From: Pomacea canaliculata
Lineage: Eukaryota > Mollusca > Gastropoda > Architaenioglossa > Ampullariidae
DNA length: 64,000 nt
NCBI RefSeq assembly: GCF_003073045.1
Contig: NC_037592.1
Coordinates: forward strand, 18,433,844-18,497,843
Direction: 5' to 3'
Positions 51,777 through 64,000 of the stretch are shown in pieces. A program made the position numbers and the translations under genes. The notes below the pieces were generated by a model. That model was given only the letters and a program-made list of their open reading frames with translations, was not told where the DNA came from and made no database searches. How positions within the stretch are numbered: position 1 is the first letter of the stretch; each line of letters starts with the position of its first letter.

Positions 51777-52320
51777 CTTACCAACAGACTGGCAAGCAGT
51801 TCGAACACACATGGAATGCAAACCAACATTGATAAGAGCAAAGTCCTGGTTATTGTCAACACCAAAGCAGAGATCAACATGAACGGGGTACGTCTGGCAG
51901 AAATCAGCAGCTTTAAGTGCCTGGGAGCCTGGGAGCCACCCTCTCCAAGGATGGCAGCTCCACGACACATATCTGCATCAGGATCGCAACATCAGCAGAG
52001 GCAATGACTAGACTAGACAGGGTCGTGGGCAACCATAACACCACATTTACTACAAAGTACTATCTTCACAAATCCCTTGTAGTACCCGCCCTGCCCTCTG
52101 CTTGCCGATACGGGAGGACAATCCGGGCATTGGAGAGCCTGCGGAGGCTGGTCTGGATCTCGTGTAAGGACGATAAAACCAATGACTTTGTGTGAAGCAC
52201 GGTTTCTACACTCGTTCGACACCACAAAGCTTTACTTGCAACAGTCAAGCGACGTAAGCAGGTCTGGTTTGACCACGTGACCAGGCACGACACCTTGCGG
52301 AAGACAGGAGGAAGAAAGTA
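51777..52320 (+). mobile_element. Fragment of a non-LTR retrotransposon reverse transcriptase, C-terminal part
   Basis: Reads NIDKSKVLVIV, INMNGVRLAEISSFKCLGA, then after a frame change ATLSKDGSSTTHICIRIATS, YYLHKSLVVPAL, LRRLVWIS, KTNDFV, and finally ATVKRRKQVWFDHVTRHD near 52230-52290. This is the usual order at the C-terminal end of RTE/L2-style LINE polyproteins (KSK, FKCLGA, YLHKSLV, VKRRK..HVTRHD). An 8-bp tandem duplication at 51921-51936 breaks the frame and a stop follows KTNDFV, so it is inactive. Both ends look truncated. Confidence 0.85.
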
Positions 52321-52329
52321 AAGGAGTGA

Positions 52330-54190
52330 AGGGAGGGAAGGGGTGAGAAGAGAGAGAAGACAAGCTAGTGAATCCGCTAAACGAATAAAAGAACAAAAAT
52401 AAAAAGATTATCTGCGTAACGAACCCACGCGCACGTAAAGTTGACTATTTAAAACAGGGAGAGAAATGTCACTGTCATCATTTACACAGCCAGCTCAGAC
52501 ACTAAGATGTTTTGCTGTAACATTAACTGTTAGTTTAAAAAATCTTCTTCTGGCATCGACTTGTTTGAGGGAATTCAAGCAGCTGTGGAAGTACGCAGCT
52601 TGCAAACTCTCACAAAACCACAGCACAATCTTTATGAAAGTATTTCTTCACATTTGTCGTTGAGTGTGCTGATGAATGCCAACTTTCTTCATTATTTGTT
52701 TTTTTTGTTAAATATAACAAATTGCTAGTGTCCATCCTCAGAGCTAAGTTCTGCCTGGCTTTATTACAGGCTGTGGTTCATTTGCATACAGCTAAGGATG
52801 TAATATAACACATTGTTGAAGGAGTCTGAGAAAATTTGCAGAGGAATGAAAGTAACAGCGTGCAATTTATCTCTCAATTTGGCTTTCAGACCTTCCCTTT
52901 TAACCGCCAATCCGTCTTGCCCAATGTCCCCATGTTGCCATCAAGTCCGCCCGTTCACTGCCGCTGTATATTGAGAGCGACGAGGTCTGGAAAGAAGAAT
53001 GCGAGGAAAGTGACGAGGCGGGGCTTACGATTAAGCGCTTTTATTCTAATCCTTGATGGCTTGAGCAGCTAGCGAACTCGTGGGATGGAAGCAGGTGTGT
53101 AGGAGGATTGAGTTCAAGCCAGGGAGCCGAGTGGCACGTGCAAAGTTCTTACCCGTGTAATCTGTGAGGCTAAGATGGCCAAAAGGCGGCTTTGTAGGGC
53201 TGTCAGGGGATCAGCACTCAAACATGGACAGGGGAGGGCAGTTCTAGTTTAACACCAGCTGTGATGTTCGGGGGAATGAGGCGAATGTGTGGCTTCCTTA
53301 AACGCTTACAGTTTACATCTTGGAGGAATTGCGTCTTCCAGGAGACCAGGAGACCAGGAGCATCAGAGACAGGGGGGAAAAAACACGGAGGAGTTTTCCT
53401 ACTTTGAAGAGTTTTCCTACTTTGAAGAGATCTGTGCAATTTTCTCTTTAAGCCTCAAATAGGGTTTCCTTTTGAGGTTTCGATCCTTGTTCCAACAGAG
53501 ATTCCACGTGCATTGGCTTGGAGTCTGACTTCATGGAGTGTGAGGAGGGTGAGAAACTTACAGTTTGTAGGTGTATGCAGGCGTTTCCTGTTAAATGTAG
53601 CCGTCGTTTACTGACAGTTTGTAAACTTATTTCCAGGTTAATGGGCATTAGGCCCGAAAACCTTAGTTCCAGTTGTGAAAAGTGCTTAGCAGGGAGCCTG
53701 TGTAGTTTTCCTTTTAATATTTACGAAGACTTCTGCGCTGTAATAGTATGATAGTATGGTGCTTTCTAGGGTTGGTCTAGAAGAGTCACAACTTATAGTT
53801 AACATTTTATGCTCACAGTTGTAAATAAATCAAGGCGGCACTTGTAGAAACTGAGAAGAATTTGGTCGCCTTCAGTGCTAAATCGCGGAAGCACAAACCC
53901 GGTCATCAATACTTTGTGGCAAAGCTGGTCTACACCTACATAAAACTTTGTGACATAGTTCTACCTCAAGTTGCGATGACTGATTTTGCAGACAAAACTT
54001 TATAATCTGATGCCTGTAGAGCTAGCGAACTGTATGTGGCTCACAGTTTCTTAGAGGGAACCCCTCTCCCAACCTCCGTTTCGTGAGTTTGTCTAAGACT
54101 GACATCTGTCATTGTTTGTGATGAGCCAGATGTCCGTCACTGTTTGTTGTCCGAAAAAGAAGTTGGAAGTCAGTCTGAAGACGAGTCTTA
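52330..54190. other. Region without a recognised gene
   Basis: Nothing assignable. Contains a local direct repeat (GAGTTTTCCTACTTTGAAGA, about 53392-53430) and a short duplication GGAGACCAGGAGACCAGGAG near 53340. Confidence 0.45.
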
Positions 54191-54209
54191 CAAACTTTTC
54201 AATATTAAA

Positions 54210-54445
54210 TCAGACTAAATTTCTTCTCGTCTTCCACATCTAAGCCAGACTACTCCGTTCTTCGTCTGATGACCGAGTGCTCTCGACCCTTGTCACCAGA
54301 ACAACCGCACATGGTTCCCGGACTGTTAGATACTGAGCTGCCAAGTATTGGAACTGTCCCATTATCCATATCCGCCACTTACTATCAAATCCTTTAAAAC
54401 GTGCACTAAAATCGCATCTGTTCCACCAGCAATCCACATAATTCT
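54210..54445 (+). mobile_element. 3' end of a decayed LINE (C-terminal codons)
   Basis: Frame fragments RSSDDRVLSTLVTRT, AAKYWNCP, HIRHLLSN and LKRALKSHLF match the closing part of CR1/L2-like elements (compare AAKQWNSLPHHIR and LKTCLF in the minus-strand relic at 32640-32750). A stop interrupts the fragment after RTVRY. Confidence 0.65.
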
Positions 54446-54449
54446 AGTC

Positions 54450-56940
54450 CCTTTTCTAACCCATTCACTCTTGTTATCTATTGACTAGTCCGTCTGTCTG
54501 CCTTCCTTTGAAGATTTCAGCAACTATCAATCGTTACTGTTCTTTTCTTGATTCCTAATTGCACCTTCTATGCTTGTCTTCTGGTACTTGTCTGCACAGT
54601 TGTTTCTCCTTCCGTCCTTTGTCTGCATGTCTCGTTCTTGTCTCAAGAACTCCTCCATAAGCATGATCGTGCTCTCGCTAAATCACACCTTTATTACTAT
54701 TATTAGTAGTATCATCATCATTAGCACCGCCCTGTTCGCTGTGAAGGTATTGTACATCACCACACTTATCACTCGCAATGACTGGTGTTTACGAGCTTCA
54801 ATGCTGAGAGGTGGACATTGACCTCTAAGGTCAATTGGCTCCCCAGATCAATAGCTGCGGTGTTAATAAAGGCACGTGACATTTCTCATAGAGATGTCAT
54901 CCTGATCTCGACAACTGCCGGTCAAGAAGAACACAGATTCATTTTCACATGGAGTGTGTTTGCTTTGTGTCATGTGACCCACGAACTAATTATTAAACAT
55001 ATACATTACATTCTGTACGCGGCGGAAATTAATTGTGTGGTACAAATTATATAGGGCTTGCTTTTTAAATAGACTGAGCGAATTTCTGTCTTTTTTTAGT
55101 GATGCTAATGACTGTGAATCTGTGTGCTTATGTGTGTCATGGGAAGACGATGAAGCCAATGTCCACACACAATGTGCTGAACACGAGGGCAGCAGCACGT
55201 GAAGGGCCCGGGTGTGAGTGTCGAGCACTGATGATGATGGACTAAAGCCAGGGTACATCACATACGGGCCACAGGCCACAGAGAGCAGGCATCATTAGAG
55301 GAGCCAGGCTGGGGCCAACCGCTCGCAAAAACTGCACTTGAAAAGAGAGGATTTTTTACTTAAAAACTCTTCTAAATCATCTTGAGCAGTCCATTGACAT
55401 TAAGCCCGCTGCACCTGTTTGTAAAGACCTGGACCTGGTCGACTTGTTGACCTTTTTAAAAGTTTCTCCTGCACTTTGTAACTGGTTGTTTGTAATGCAC
55501 AGCATGCACGAGGGCTTGGTGCATCCTGCAGCACACGAAGCTCGGCTAACGCCCTCGGGTACTTTAATTGGGAGGATCTTCTCTATCCCCCCAGGAGAAA
55601 CGCGCTCCTTTATTTTCTGGTTCCTGCGTTGTTGCAATACATGAGCAAACTCATTTCTTTGCCGAGTCCAATATTTCATTCTTAGATGTAGACAGCACCC
55701 GAACCAAACTTAACTCTTCCTATATTTAAGGGGGTGAGAGGTAAAAGGTCATTGGTCAATGAGAACTGTAAATGGCTCAACGTGTCTCGGTCATGCCATG
55801 TGACAGGCTGATCCAAGATTTCTCTTTTACAACTGTAATGAGTTTACTCGGATAAAGCAGGTGATCAGCTACTGGACAGGACCGGGCAAAGTTCACACCC
55901 GCGACTTCGACTGTAAAGTCTGTCTCTACCAGCTTGCAAAGTAGTAGATGAATACACAAGGGTAGGTGAGTACACATAGGGACCTAGGTACACTTGGGTA
56001 CTTGGTGTGGAAAATACTATGATGCTGTTCTGTAAGTTGTACTGTGACAGTTGAAAAAAACCTCCTAATATCTAGCTTGCCGCTTAGACACTAATGGCTT
56101 GACAGTCTTAAAAATTTTAACCACACTTAAGCGTTGGTGTAATTAGTGGTGAAATCACTTTCCATTAATGCAACAAAAGCTCCATTCTCGTTACCTATTT
56201 ATTTATTTCTCATCACTCAAGTTACTTTTGAAACTTTATCGACCTGAACAGGAACCGTTACGGTTGTTGGCGTGAGTCCAGTCCTTGGTGAACCGACAGG
56301 CCCGTTACAAGGTACAGCTGCATCTTAGATATTCAAATACTCTGCTTTAATTAATTTGTTTTTCTATTTGGCGATATTGAAAGTATGTATTCAATCTGAC
56401 TGCACTATTCCGTTTTTATTACAGTGCCTAGAATCGTATACTGAGACAAATTTATCTTTATATTTCATACTCAAGAACACGAACTAGAAATTTCATTTCT
56501 GTTAGAACGTTAGTCATGTAATTAATGTTTCTTTGGAAGAGGACAGAGGGATTCAGTCTAAAAGAAAGTACATGAAGTTATCGTTTAACATTTAAAATGT
56601 GTCTAAAAATATTTTCAACTATCGCCACATTTGCCTCCGAGGACGACACACGTTTTTTTGGTGCGGTTTTTATTCCGTCTGGGTGAGAAAACCTTTTATG
56701 TGTTTGCTCCCCAGGTGGTTTGTACGGACTCTAACTGCTACCCTAGCAACTTCTCCTGGCTGCAGGCGGTCCACTTGTGTGTCCCTACATTAAATTTCTT
56801 TCTTTCTCATGTCGCACTAACCGAGTTGGGACCCTGTCGAATCTGTCGATCAAAAGGAACACGAAACCTGATTTCCAGATAGGCTGTTCTCACATCGATG
56901 AGCGCTTCCCTCTTTCTCCTTTGCTGTCTCCCTTTTCCTG
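54450..56940. other. Region without a recognised gene
   Basis: No splice-supported exon or protein motif seen on either strand. Short simple-sequence runs only. Confidence 0.45.
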
Positions 56941-56947
56941 CCTTTGC

Positions 56948-56952
<5 letters not shown>

Positions 56953-56986
<34 letters not shown>

Positions 56987-57047
56987 GCCTGCCTGCCTGC
57001 CTGCCCGCCTGCCTGCCTGCCTGCCTGTCTGCCCGCGTGTCTGTCTG

Positions 57048-57116
<69 letters not shown>
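56953..57116. repeat. (TGTC)n/(TGCC)n tetranucleotide microsatellite
   Basis: About 40 tetranucleotide units: TGTC blocks flank a central TGCC block (about 56987-57030) with CCGC interruptions. Apparent Cys-rich frames here are artefacts of the repeat. Confidence 0.97.
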
Positions 57117-57117
<1 letters not shown>

Positions 57118-57119
57118 AC

Positions 57120-60100
57120 ACACACGTGAGCACGCACCACTGTTGTGGGCACACAAACACGCACAGACACAATCAAAGGCTGGATTATTTGAAAAGTAAA
57201 GCGTTTATTGACAAGCAGTCCTTGTACACAGAACAAAAGACAGCCGCAGTACACTCATCCTCACAGAACAAGGTCAGGACATGAAGAAGAATGTCGGAGA
57301 ATGCAAAGGCTACCTGACAGCCAGGATGTAAAGTGTACTAAATGGTCGACAAAAGAAAGATTCTGACAAAACCAAATTTTAATACCCTGTGGAAACAAGG
57401 GTAAAAACGAAGTACAAACGTATAAACCGATATATGTATATAGACTTAATTTTATTGTACCATATGCTAACATTCAGTAAGTAAAGAAAAATGGAGAGAG
57501 CGCAGTAGGAAATGTTGCAACCAATCTTCTCTCATTCCAATGAAAGTAGCCAGCTAGCCACAGTTCTTTCGGTGTAATAAAAAGAGATAACTAAAGATAA
57601 TTTGTGAAAAAAAGAGTGTTAAATGTCTACAAATTATATAAGCAGTGGCAATGCGACCAACCACAAAACATTAAAAAATGTAGATATCAATATCACAAAC
57701 AATAATCTTTTACATATTTACAATTTGAAAAGACATGTATATGGTTTATTATACCATAAATTTTATGTTTTAGAAAGTTCTTTCTCTTTGAATTAATTTG
57801 TCTACTCATCTTTGCATGTATACAATAAAAAAGAAGTTTAAGAAAGGGAGAGGGGATAGAACTGAAATTCTGTTTGAACACGCGCGCGCGTGTGTTTGTG
57901 TGTAAGAGAGAGAGAGACAGACCGTGGGGAAAGAGAGACGGAGAAAGGTAGAAAGACATGGTATCAGTAAAAGCTGTTTCATGGTGCAAACGATTAAGGT
58001 TGAAGACAGGAATGGAGTGTCGCTTTTTTCTGCACATCTCTCTTGGTGCTTGAGTGTAGTTGCGTGTGACCTCATAAATATTAGAACAGCTCTATTTATT
58101 TCTTCCATCTGACCCACTCATCTGTAAGAGCCGGGAGAGGAAATCACACAAATTGCAGTTCGCTTGGCACACTCCAGTCGCAGCAAAATCAATGTTCTGC
58201 TGATTAATACCGCGATATCCTCCATATCACAAAGCGCGGCGACATCAAAGGCCGTCACGAGCGTGTAAGTGATGCTAATGCAACCTCCAGCAACCCGCGT
58301 GGTCGCCACATCACCCTGGGGTCTAGGTCGCTTCCATGATACTCATCTGGCATTTCTAGTCTAAATCTTGTTGTATAATTGACAGCAAGAAATAAAAGCA
58401 ATGCCACACAACAGGTAAGTTTCCACCTATATCAGAAATAAGATAATTCAGCAGAAAGGGTAGCAAAATGAATAGAGATTGTACTGATGACACTCGATGG
58501 AATACAGAAGAGTGAAGACGAGAGACAGGAGTGTTACAGGAGCGTTAACATGACAGTTACATAAAGACAGGAGTGTTACAGGAATGTTAACACAGTGTTA
58601 CAGGTAAAGCTGCACTGGAAAGCGGACTCAGCACGCCCACGAGGGCTCGGAAGTTGGTTATTTTCTCAAACCTAACACCCTAACCTCCACCCTACCTGCC
58701 TCCCTCCCTGCTGATTCACCGCCCAGTCACGACAGGGTATCACATGTAACTGGAGGACATCCTTGTTCAACACATCTTTTATTTTCTCCATTGTTTTGCC
58801 GTTGAAATCCCATTTCTAACTGTATGTGATTTATCTAATATATGTGACTGTACAGTCGCGCGTGTATGTAAAAAAGTGTGTATATAAGAAAGACAGAACT
58901 GGTTGAATGGAACCTTTCTCACGAGGACAAGAGAAGAAAACAACAACCAATCCATTCACTCAATGTTTACCATGTGGATACAGGTGTTACCTGAGTAACC
59001 AGGTGTTCCTATGTGCAGACCACAGAGCTATATATTGTTGTCATGTAATTTGATTTGTTTTGATTTGTTATTATTTTAGTTTTAAACAAATTTACCATCA
59101 GGTCTCATATTTCTCGGAATTTTTGTTTTCACGGGAAACCAGGTACCTTCTCAACATTTCGCACAAAAATCAAATTTTCAAGAATTCTAGAGTTAATTTA
59201 ATCTCTGTTTCTCAACTTGCAAAAGCTACTTTCGGAAGAACAAAGCTGTTTTGCGTGTTTCAGCTCTCGAAATGGGCAATTTACATATTATTGCTCATTT
59301 AGCGATCGGCAACATCTGTTTATCTCCTGAAAATTGTAGGAAAAACTTGCCTACGAGCTTTTTACTTTGACAGTAATTTTCCCTTTGCGATGATTTATGA
59401 GGGTAGGTTTCTTTGTGACTAGATACAGTTTATGGACACGATATTATAATTCAGTTTTTAATCTCTATTTGAGTCTTTGCTGTGTTATTACGTGCTTATA
59501 TGACAACCTTACTGTTATGTTTTCTCTCTTTATCTCTAGAAACTGTCTTAGCCTCTCTGAAGAAAAGAAAGAGAACTGTTTTTAAGAAGAATATTACTCG
59601 AAACCTAACACGATTAACGTGCGAGTTAATCAAAATTCGGTTTCCGCTTGCCTGAATATCTGGTATTTCAGGGCCACATCTGTAAACAATATTTATTCTC
59701 TCTCTATTTTCTTTGCATCTACCGGATGCAATCTTTTCCCGCAGAACACGTGTCTTTCCATAATCACAAGGTTTCGGAATGTCATGGCGGTTATAAAACA
59801 AAAGGTTTCACGTTTTTCCCCGATAACAAATGAATAGGATTAACAAAACATACCTCAATATGCGAAAATATTTACTACAACACACATCCTCAAACTTTTT
59901 AGAATAAAACACCAGCGAAACTTGATAGTGCGCACGCGCTTGCTCACACATCCACACACACACACTTCTCCCCCTCCCAACAATTTATTAGGTGATGCTC
60001 ACATCTTTACTTGTCTTGTCATCCGAAGGCAAGCAAGGGCAATCAAAAATAGACCCGAAAGACAGAAAACAATAAAAACAAAAGCAGTTCTTGTACAGGA

Positions 60101-60920
60101 AGAACCGTTTCGTGTCCTATAAATAAAAACAATTCAAAGAGAACTCATTCATCACTGTTGCCTAAAACCTTTTTATGTTGATTGCGAGCAAATTATCAGA
60201 CTTTGCATGAACTAGAAAAGAATATGATCCGTTACTTTTGCAACACAGTTTCTACAACACGATAACATTGACCCCAAATGATGGAGAGAAGATCTGCTTG
60301 ACCATTCATCAAACAAGCTTTTACATCTTCCCTTCCGCCCACCTGCCCGAGTTCCACGCGCTGATGTATACACGCTCGCACCCAGAAAATTCATTTTTAC
60401 TCTTTCTAGACAAGTAGGGGATCAGCGAAAAAGCATTAATACATTTTTTTTCTGACTGTATTTTCTGTTTGATTCATATTTTTTCTTTCCTTTTTACGCT
60501 GTTTTAAAGTTTCACTTGGAGCGCTCCACATTGTCGATTCCTAGTCAGTAGTCAGCCAGCATCTCTCTCTTACTTCGCTTCTTCGGCTCTTGCAAAAAGC
60601 TTTACATTACCATAAACAGCTTTTGTTCAGTATCCCCAACGATTTTTATGTTTGATTTTTTAATATAGTTTTTTTTCTCTTTTTGCTTTTCTTTATTTCT
60701 TACTTTCTTCATTTCTTCTTTTTTCAGATTTCCAGCTAAGGCATGCAAATTTTCGGCCCTAGCGTTCCCTTAATGTCAAAGGCTCAGAACTCAAACCATT
60801 TTTCCGAAGCCTAGAATAAGTGAACCGAGCAAACGAGAGTAGTGTTCGGTCCACGGTCCACCTCCTCACAGCCTGATCCAGAATACAAGGGACAGGGATG
60901 GGAAGTCATTGGTCTACCAC
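57120..60920. other. Region without a recognised gene
   Basis: No assignable exon. Includes an alternating CGCGCGCG/GT run at 57881-57905, a GA run after it, and a direct repeat of AGACAGGAGTGTTACAGGA near 58522 and 58564. Confidence 0.45.
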
Positions 60921-60923
60921 GTG

Positions 60924-60970
60924 TCTGTAGTCTGTAGTCTGTAGTCTGTAGTCTGTAGTCTGTAGTCTGT
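60924..60970. repeat. (TCTGTAG)n heptanucleotide repeat
   Basis: Six perfect TCTGTAG copies (60924-60965) plus a partial seventh. Confidence 0.97.
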
Positions 60971-60999
60971 GTACAAATGCTGAACCCCTTGACAGGCTT

Positions 61000-63600
61000 C
61001 CTTGCTTGACTTGAATGGGAAACACAGACTACTGAAAATAGTGTTCAGTATGTAGGTCTATACACATTTTCCGCTTCTTGAACCGTTGGTGATGAGATGA
61101 GATGAAGACTGACATCAAAAGACATGAGATGATAAAAGATTTCGAAGACGACACCACGTGCAAATTGGAGCCGCGTTATTTGTAAAACAACAAATTAACG
61201 AACAAACAAACAGAATTAATCCCGCATTGTTCCAGTTTTTTGTTTGTTTGTTGGTTTCCTTCGCCACCAAAACGCTTGATAACATAATATTGCTTCATGC
61301 ACGTGCCACTTGTCGCGTTATACTGTGTGTAGCCAGATATATTAATTTAATTATTATCGTACATTTTATATTCCTTAACAGCGTTAACAATATTTTACAT
61401 GACGAAGAAAATACAAGTATGAACATCAAAACATGTTAATATTTACTTCAATCTCACATTATAAAGCAGGTGTGTGTGTGTGTGTGTTGAAAGAGAAAGA
61501 AAGAGAAAGATAAATAGAGAGGAAGAGTTTAAAGAAAGAGATGCAGAGAGAGAGAGAGCGATCAACAAAAACAAACAAAATTGTTAGACTTGAAAGATTT
61601 TACTGTTTACCACAAAGAGAAAACAACAACAATAAGCGGAACGTCTAAGCTTACATCGGTTACATCACCAGTGCAATACACGTGCCCTGTCAGAGCGAGG
61701 AATTCAGAGAGGATCCATTAAAAAAATTCTTAAATCGCGCAATTTGTCACATGACATTTTGTTAGATGTCAGATTTACGATGACACTGGCATTTGCAAAA
61801 GTGAAATTGTGATTGTCGTGGGGTTTGATGATTGACATGCAAACACATGAATAATAAAATGAAATGAAATATTATTAAATTCTATTAAGATAACTTTAAA
61901 TATAAGAATAAATTCTTTACTAAATAAAATATTTTTACTACTTTTTAATAAATGTTAAATGAAATATTATTAATATTTTAATAATAGATATTAAGCGAAA
62001 TATTATTAAATACCGTAAGAGAGCTCTCTGCTCAGTTCCCAGCATCCTGTTACAAGATACTTTATATCATTCTTGGGTATCGTGTATATAAGTACATACT
62101 GGTCTAAAACAAAGGAACCGATGTTGTCGCATATTATAAACAGAAGGTTCGGAAGTTCACATTAAAATGCGTGTTCTTGCGCGAAAGAAAATAAGGCAGC
62201 GAGACTGAAAGGCAACTAGTTCGCAAGTGGACACCATTGTCGTTCATGGTGACGACCATCAAAAGCTGTTTGCAGACACCGGATGTGGGGCAGGGCAGCG
62301 GTTGCTGATGACCATCCTACCCTCATTTAATGGAAAACATCAGGGGCACGACCAGTGCCTCATCGTCATCGTCGTCATCAGTGTCTAGAGGATGGGGTTT
62401 GGTTGTTCTTGTCGTCACATGTCAGTTTTTCTATTCCATTTAAAATGATGCTAACGCTAACACGTGCATAGTCTTGTTGCTGGTATGTCGTGATTTTCTT
62501 AAATTAAAGTGAATTTCATAAAGGTTGCTCTTAACCGGGCAAAGTACAGAAGCCTCAACCCCCCGTAGTGCCTTAAAGTCCTCCCACCTCAGCGATATTC
62601 TCCCGCACGTGCTTAGAGGACAGGTCAGAGGTTAGCTGAAGATGCTGACCAGATGTCCAACGTCTCAATGTTGGATCGAGAAGCATTGGTTTCTTGGGAC
62701 CTTCACTCAAACTTTGACAAACTTTCTCAAACTTTTGGGAAATTTTCCCTGTTGAGAAGGACAATTGTATTCAAATGGAGAAACGTCAGGGCTGGGCCAT
62801 AGTCTGTATCTTTATCTTATTCCCTACTGACAGAAAATTAGTCCTCCATAGGTTGGGCAGAAGGCGTTTAAGTTGACAAAACTAAGGACATCTTAGATGT
62901 CTGTGTTTACGTAGTCTCATATCTCTTTCGTCCTCTGTACTCTCTCTCTTTCTCTCTCTCTCTCATACACACACACCATTACATACATATCATTATATAT
63001 AATAGTACATACGCGACGAGAGCTCGTAACTCACATACATTTCCTGTATACATCATTTGGAAATAGTGAAGAAGTATGTGGATTAGTCACAGTGTAGTTA
63101 TACAGTCGAAGACTGTGAAGGCAAATACTGTTTAGTGCTGAGCTGAAAAGAGTTCATTGAAACCAAAAGGTTTGTGAAACATGGAGGCTCACTATCTCAT
63201 CTGTCAATGTACAAACTGACCGTGTTGTATAACCGTTATAAGGAGTGAATGGCTCGTGTTGCATCATTGTGTGGTGCAGATGTGTTGCAGAAATCGTGCT
63301 TTTTTTTCCCACCTCATTCAACAACATCCATTCAACGAAAGCTCATGTCATAAAGAAAAGAGAGAAACTGAAATCTTTTTTTCTGCGAGACGGAAATTTT
63401 GGAAATGATGTTTGGGCTTTATACGGTTAGTTGTTGTTTACTGTTAACGACTGTCGGAGACAGAAGTTCGGTCTGTGTTACGGAGGGTCATGATAAGAAA
63501 CAGCTTAATTAATGTTCAACCCTGTCGGTAGTATTTAGACTGCAGTCGACAGGACGCTTGCATCGGCTCCATCCGCGACACCAGCACGTCTCTCACCCAC
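61000..63600. other. Region without a recognised gene
   Basis: Contains (GT)n at about 61472-61487, GA-rich runs at 61490-61560, a very AT-rich block at 61850-62010 with three GAAATATTATTAA copies, and a TC run at 62940-62965. No exon supported. Confidence 0.45.
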
Positions 63601-63769
63601 GGCATAAACTTGTGAAGGGGAATAATCCAGAGCACACGATTGTGTCCCCTTGCGAGAGCGTCTCGCCGTCAAAGCCGAGGAGTGTGTGATGCTCTCTGCG
63701 GAGTGACTGTCCTTTCCTCCACATTCTCTCAGGTGCTGCCAGTGGATTACCTCCCTCGTGCACACCTGT

Positions 63770-64000
63770 CGAAGCCACGTGCACACAGGTATGTAGCGGG
63801 GCTGTCCCGCCCGCACCACTGAGGGTCACGGCCGCCGTCACTTCCTTCTGGTACGTGCGACTTCCGGTCCTCTTGATGAACGCGTGCTGTGCTATCTTCG
63901 CCAGCGCACACGAACAGGACGAGCTGGTGGGTCGGGTGAGCACTGACGGCAGCAGGAAGGCCAACACCAGCGCCACCAAGGTGAGGAGACGCGAGCGAGG
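63770..64000 (-). CDS. Possible 5' exon of a secreted protein, partial at window edge
   Basis: Minus-strand frame entering from the right edge: RSRLLTLVALVLAFLLPSVL is a convincing hydrophobic leader, followed by TRPTSSSCSCALAKIAQHAF. A signal sequence directly followed by CSC and an AF segment recalls tissue inhibitors of metalloproteinases, whose mature protein begins C-x-C. However, the next conserved Cys is absent (AFI, not AFC), so the family is doubtful. The true ATG probably lies beyond 64000. The left boundary is arbitrary; the frame stays open to 63593 but loses character after about 63800. Confidence 0.35.

Noticed and set aside
56777..57254. Cys-rich frames and (on the minus strand) Arg-Gln-Thr-Asp frames
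   Set aside because: Pure translations of the TGTC/TGCC microsatellite; same for 50180-50491.

Overview
This is a window of an intron-rich animal nuclear genome, most likely a mollusc and probably a gastropod. No gene has a bacterial layout. Coding segments are short GT-AG exons with consistent phases, scattered among tRNA-type SINEs, broken LINEs and long microsatellites. The mollusc call rests mainly on a gene at 10.1-19.0 kb whose domain order (signal peptide, VWA, two Cys-rich peritrophin/CBM14-type chitin-binding modules, laminin-G-like end) is that of the Pif/BMSP shell-matrix family. The call is inference; no species was identified.

Layout. (1) 0.1-4.0 kb, + strand: the 3' part of a gene with two VWA domains in tandem, eight exons visible, its start outside the window. 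The second VWA has lost the third metal-binding Asp. (2) 10.1-19.0 kb, + strand: the Pif/BMSP-like gene, 13 exons. One exon of 3.3 kb encodes a Ser/Thr/Asn mucin-like region with a 33-bp minisatellite that adds N-glycosylation sequons. Read literally, the gene carries about nine single-base frameshifts but no other stops, so it is either a young pseudogene or a locus with residual indel errors. (3) 25.8-30.7 kb, + strand: an intact SLC25A42-like mitochondrial carrier gene (7 coding exons, 358 aa). (4) 38.06-39.82 kb, - strand: an intact small Rieske-domain protein resembling RFESD (4 coding exons, 128 aa). It converges with the carrier gene across 7.4 kb that contains two SINEs and a decayed LINE. 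(5) 40-63.5 kb: no gene recognised; CpG-richer patches near 41.0 and 43.6 kb, SINE/LINE relics, and long GACA-type, (TCTGTAG)n and dinucleotide repeats. (6) 63.8-64.0 kb, - strand: a secretory-leader-like reading frame running off the window edge.

The two VWA genes form a tandem pair on the same strand, suggesting a locus for secreted extracellular or shell-matrix proteins. The carrier and Rieske genes are unrelated metabolic genes. All exon borders come from splice-site dinucleotides and phase matching read by eye; no alignment or transcript evidence was available.
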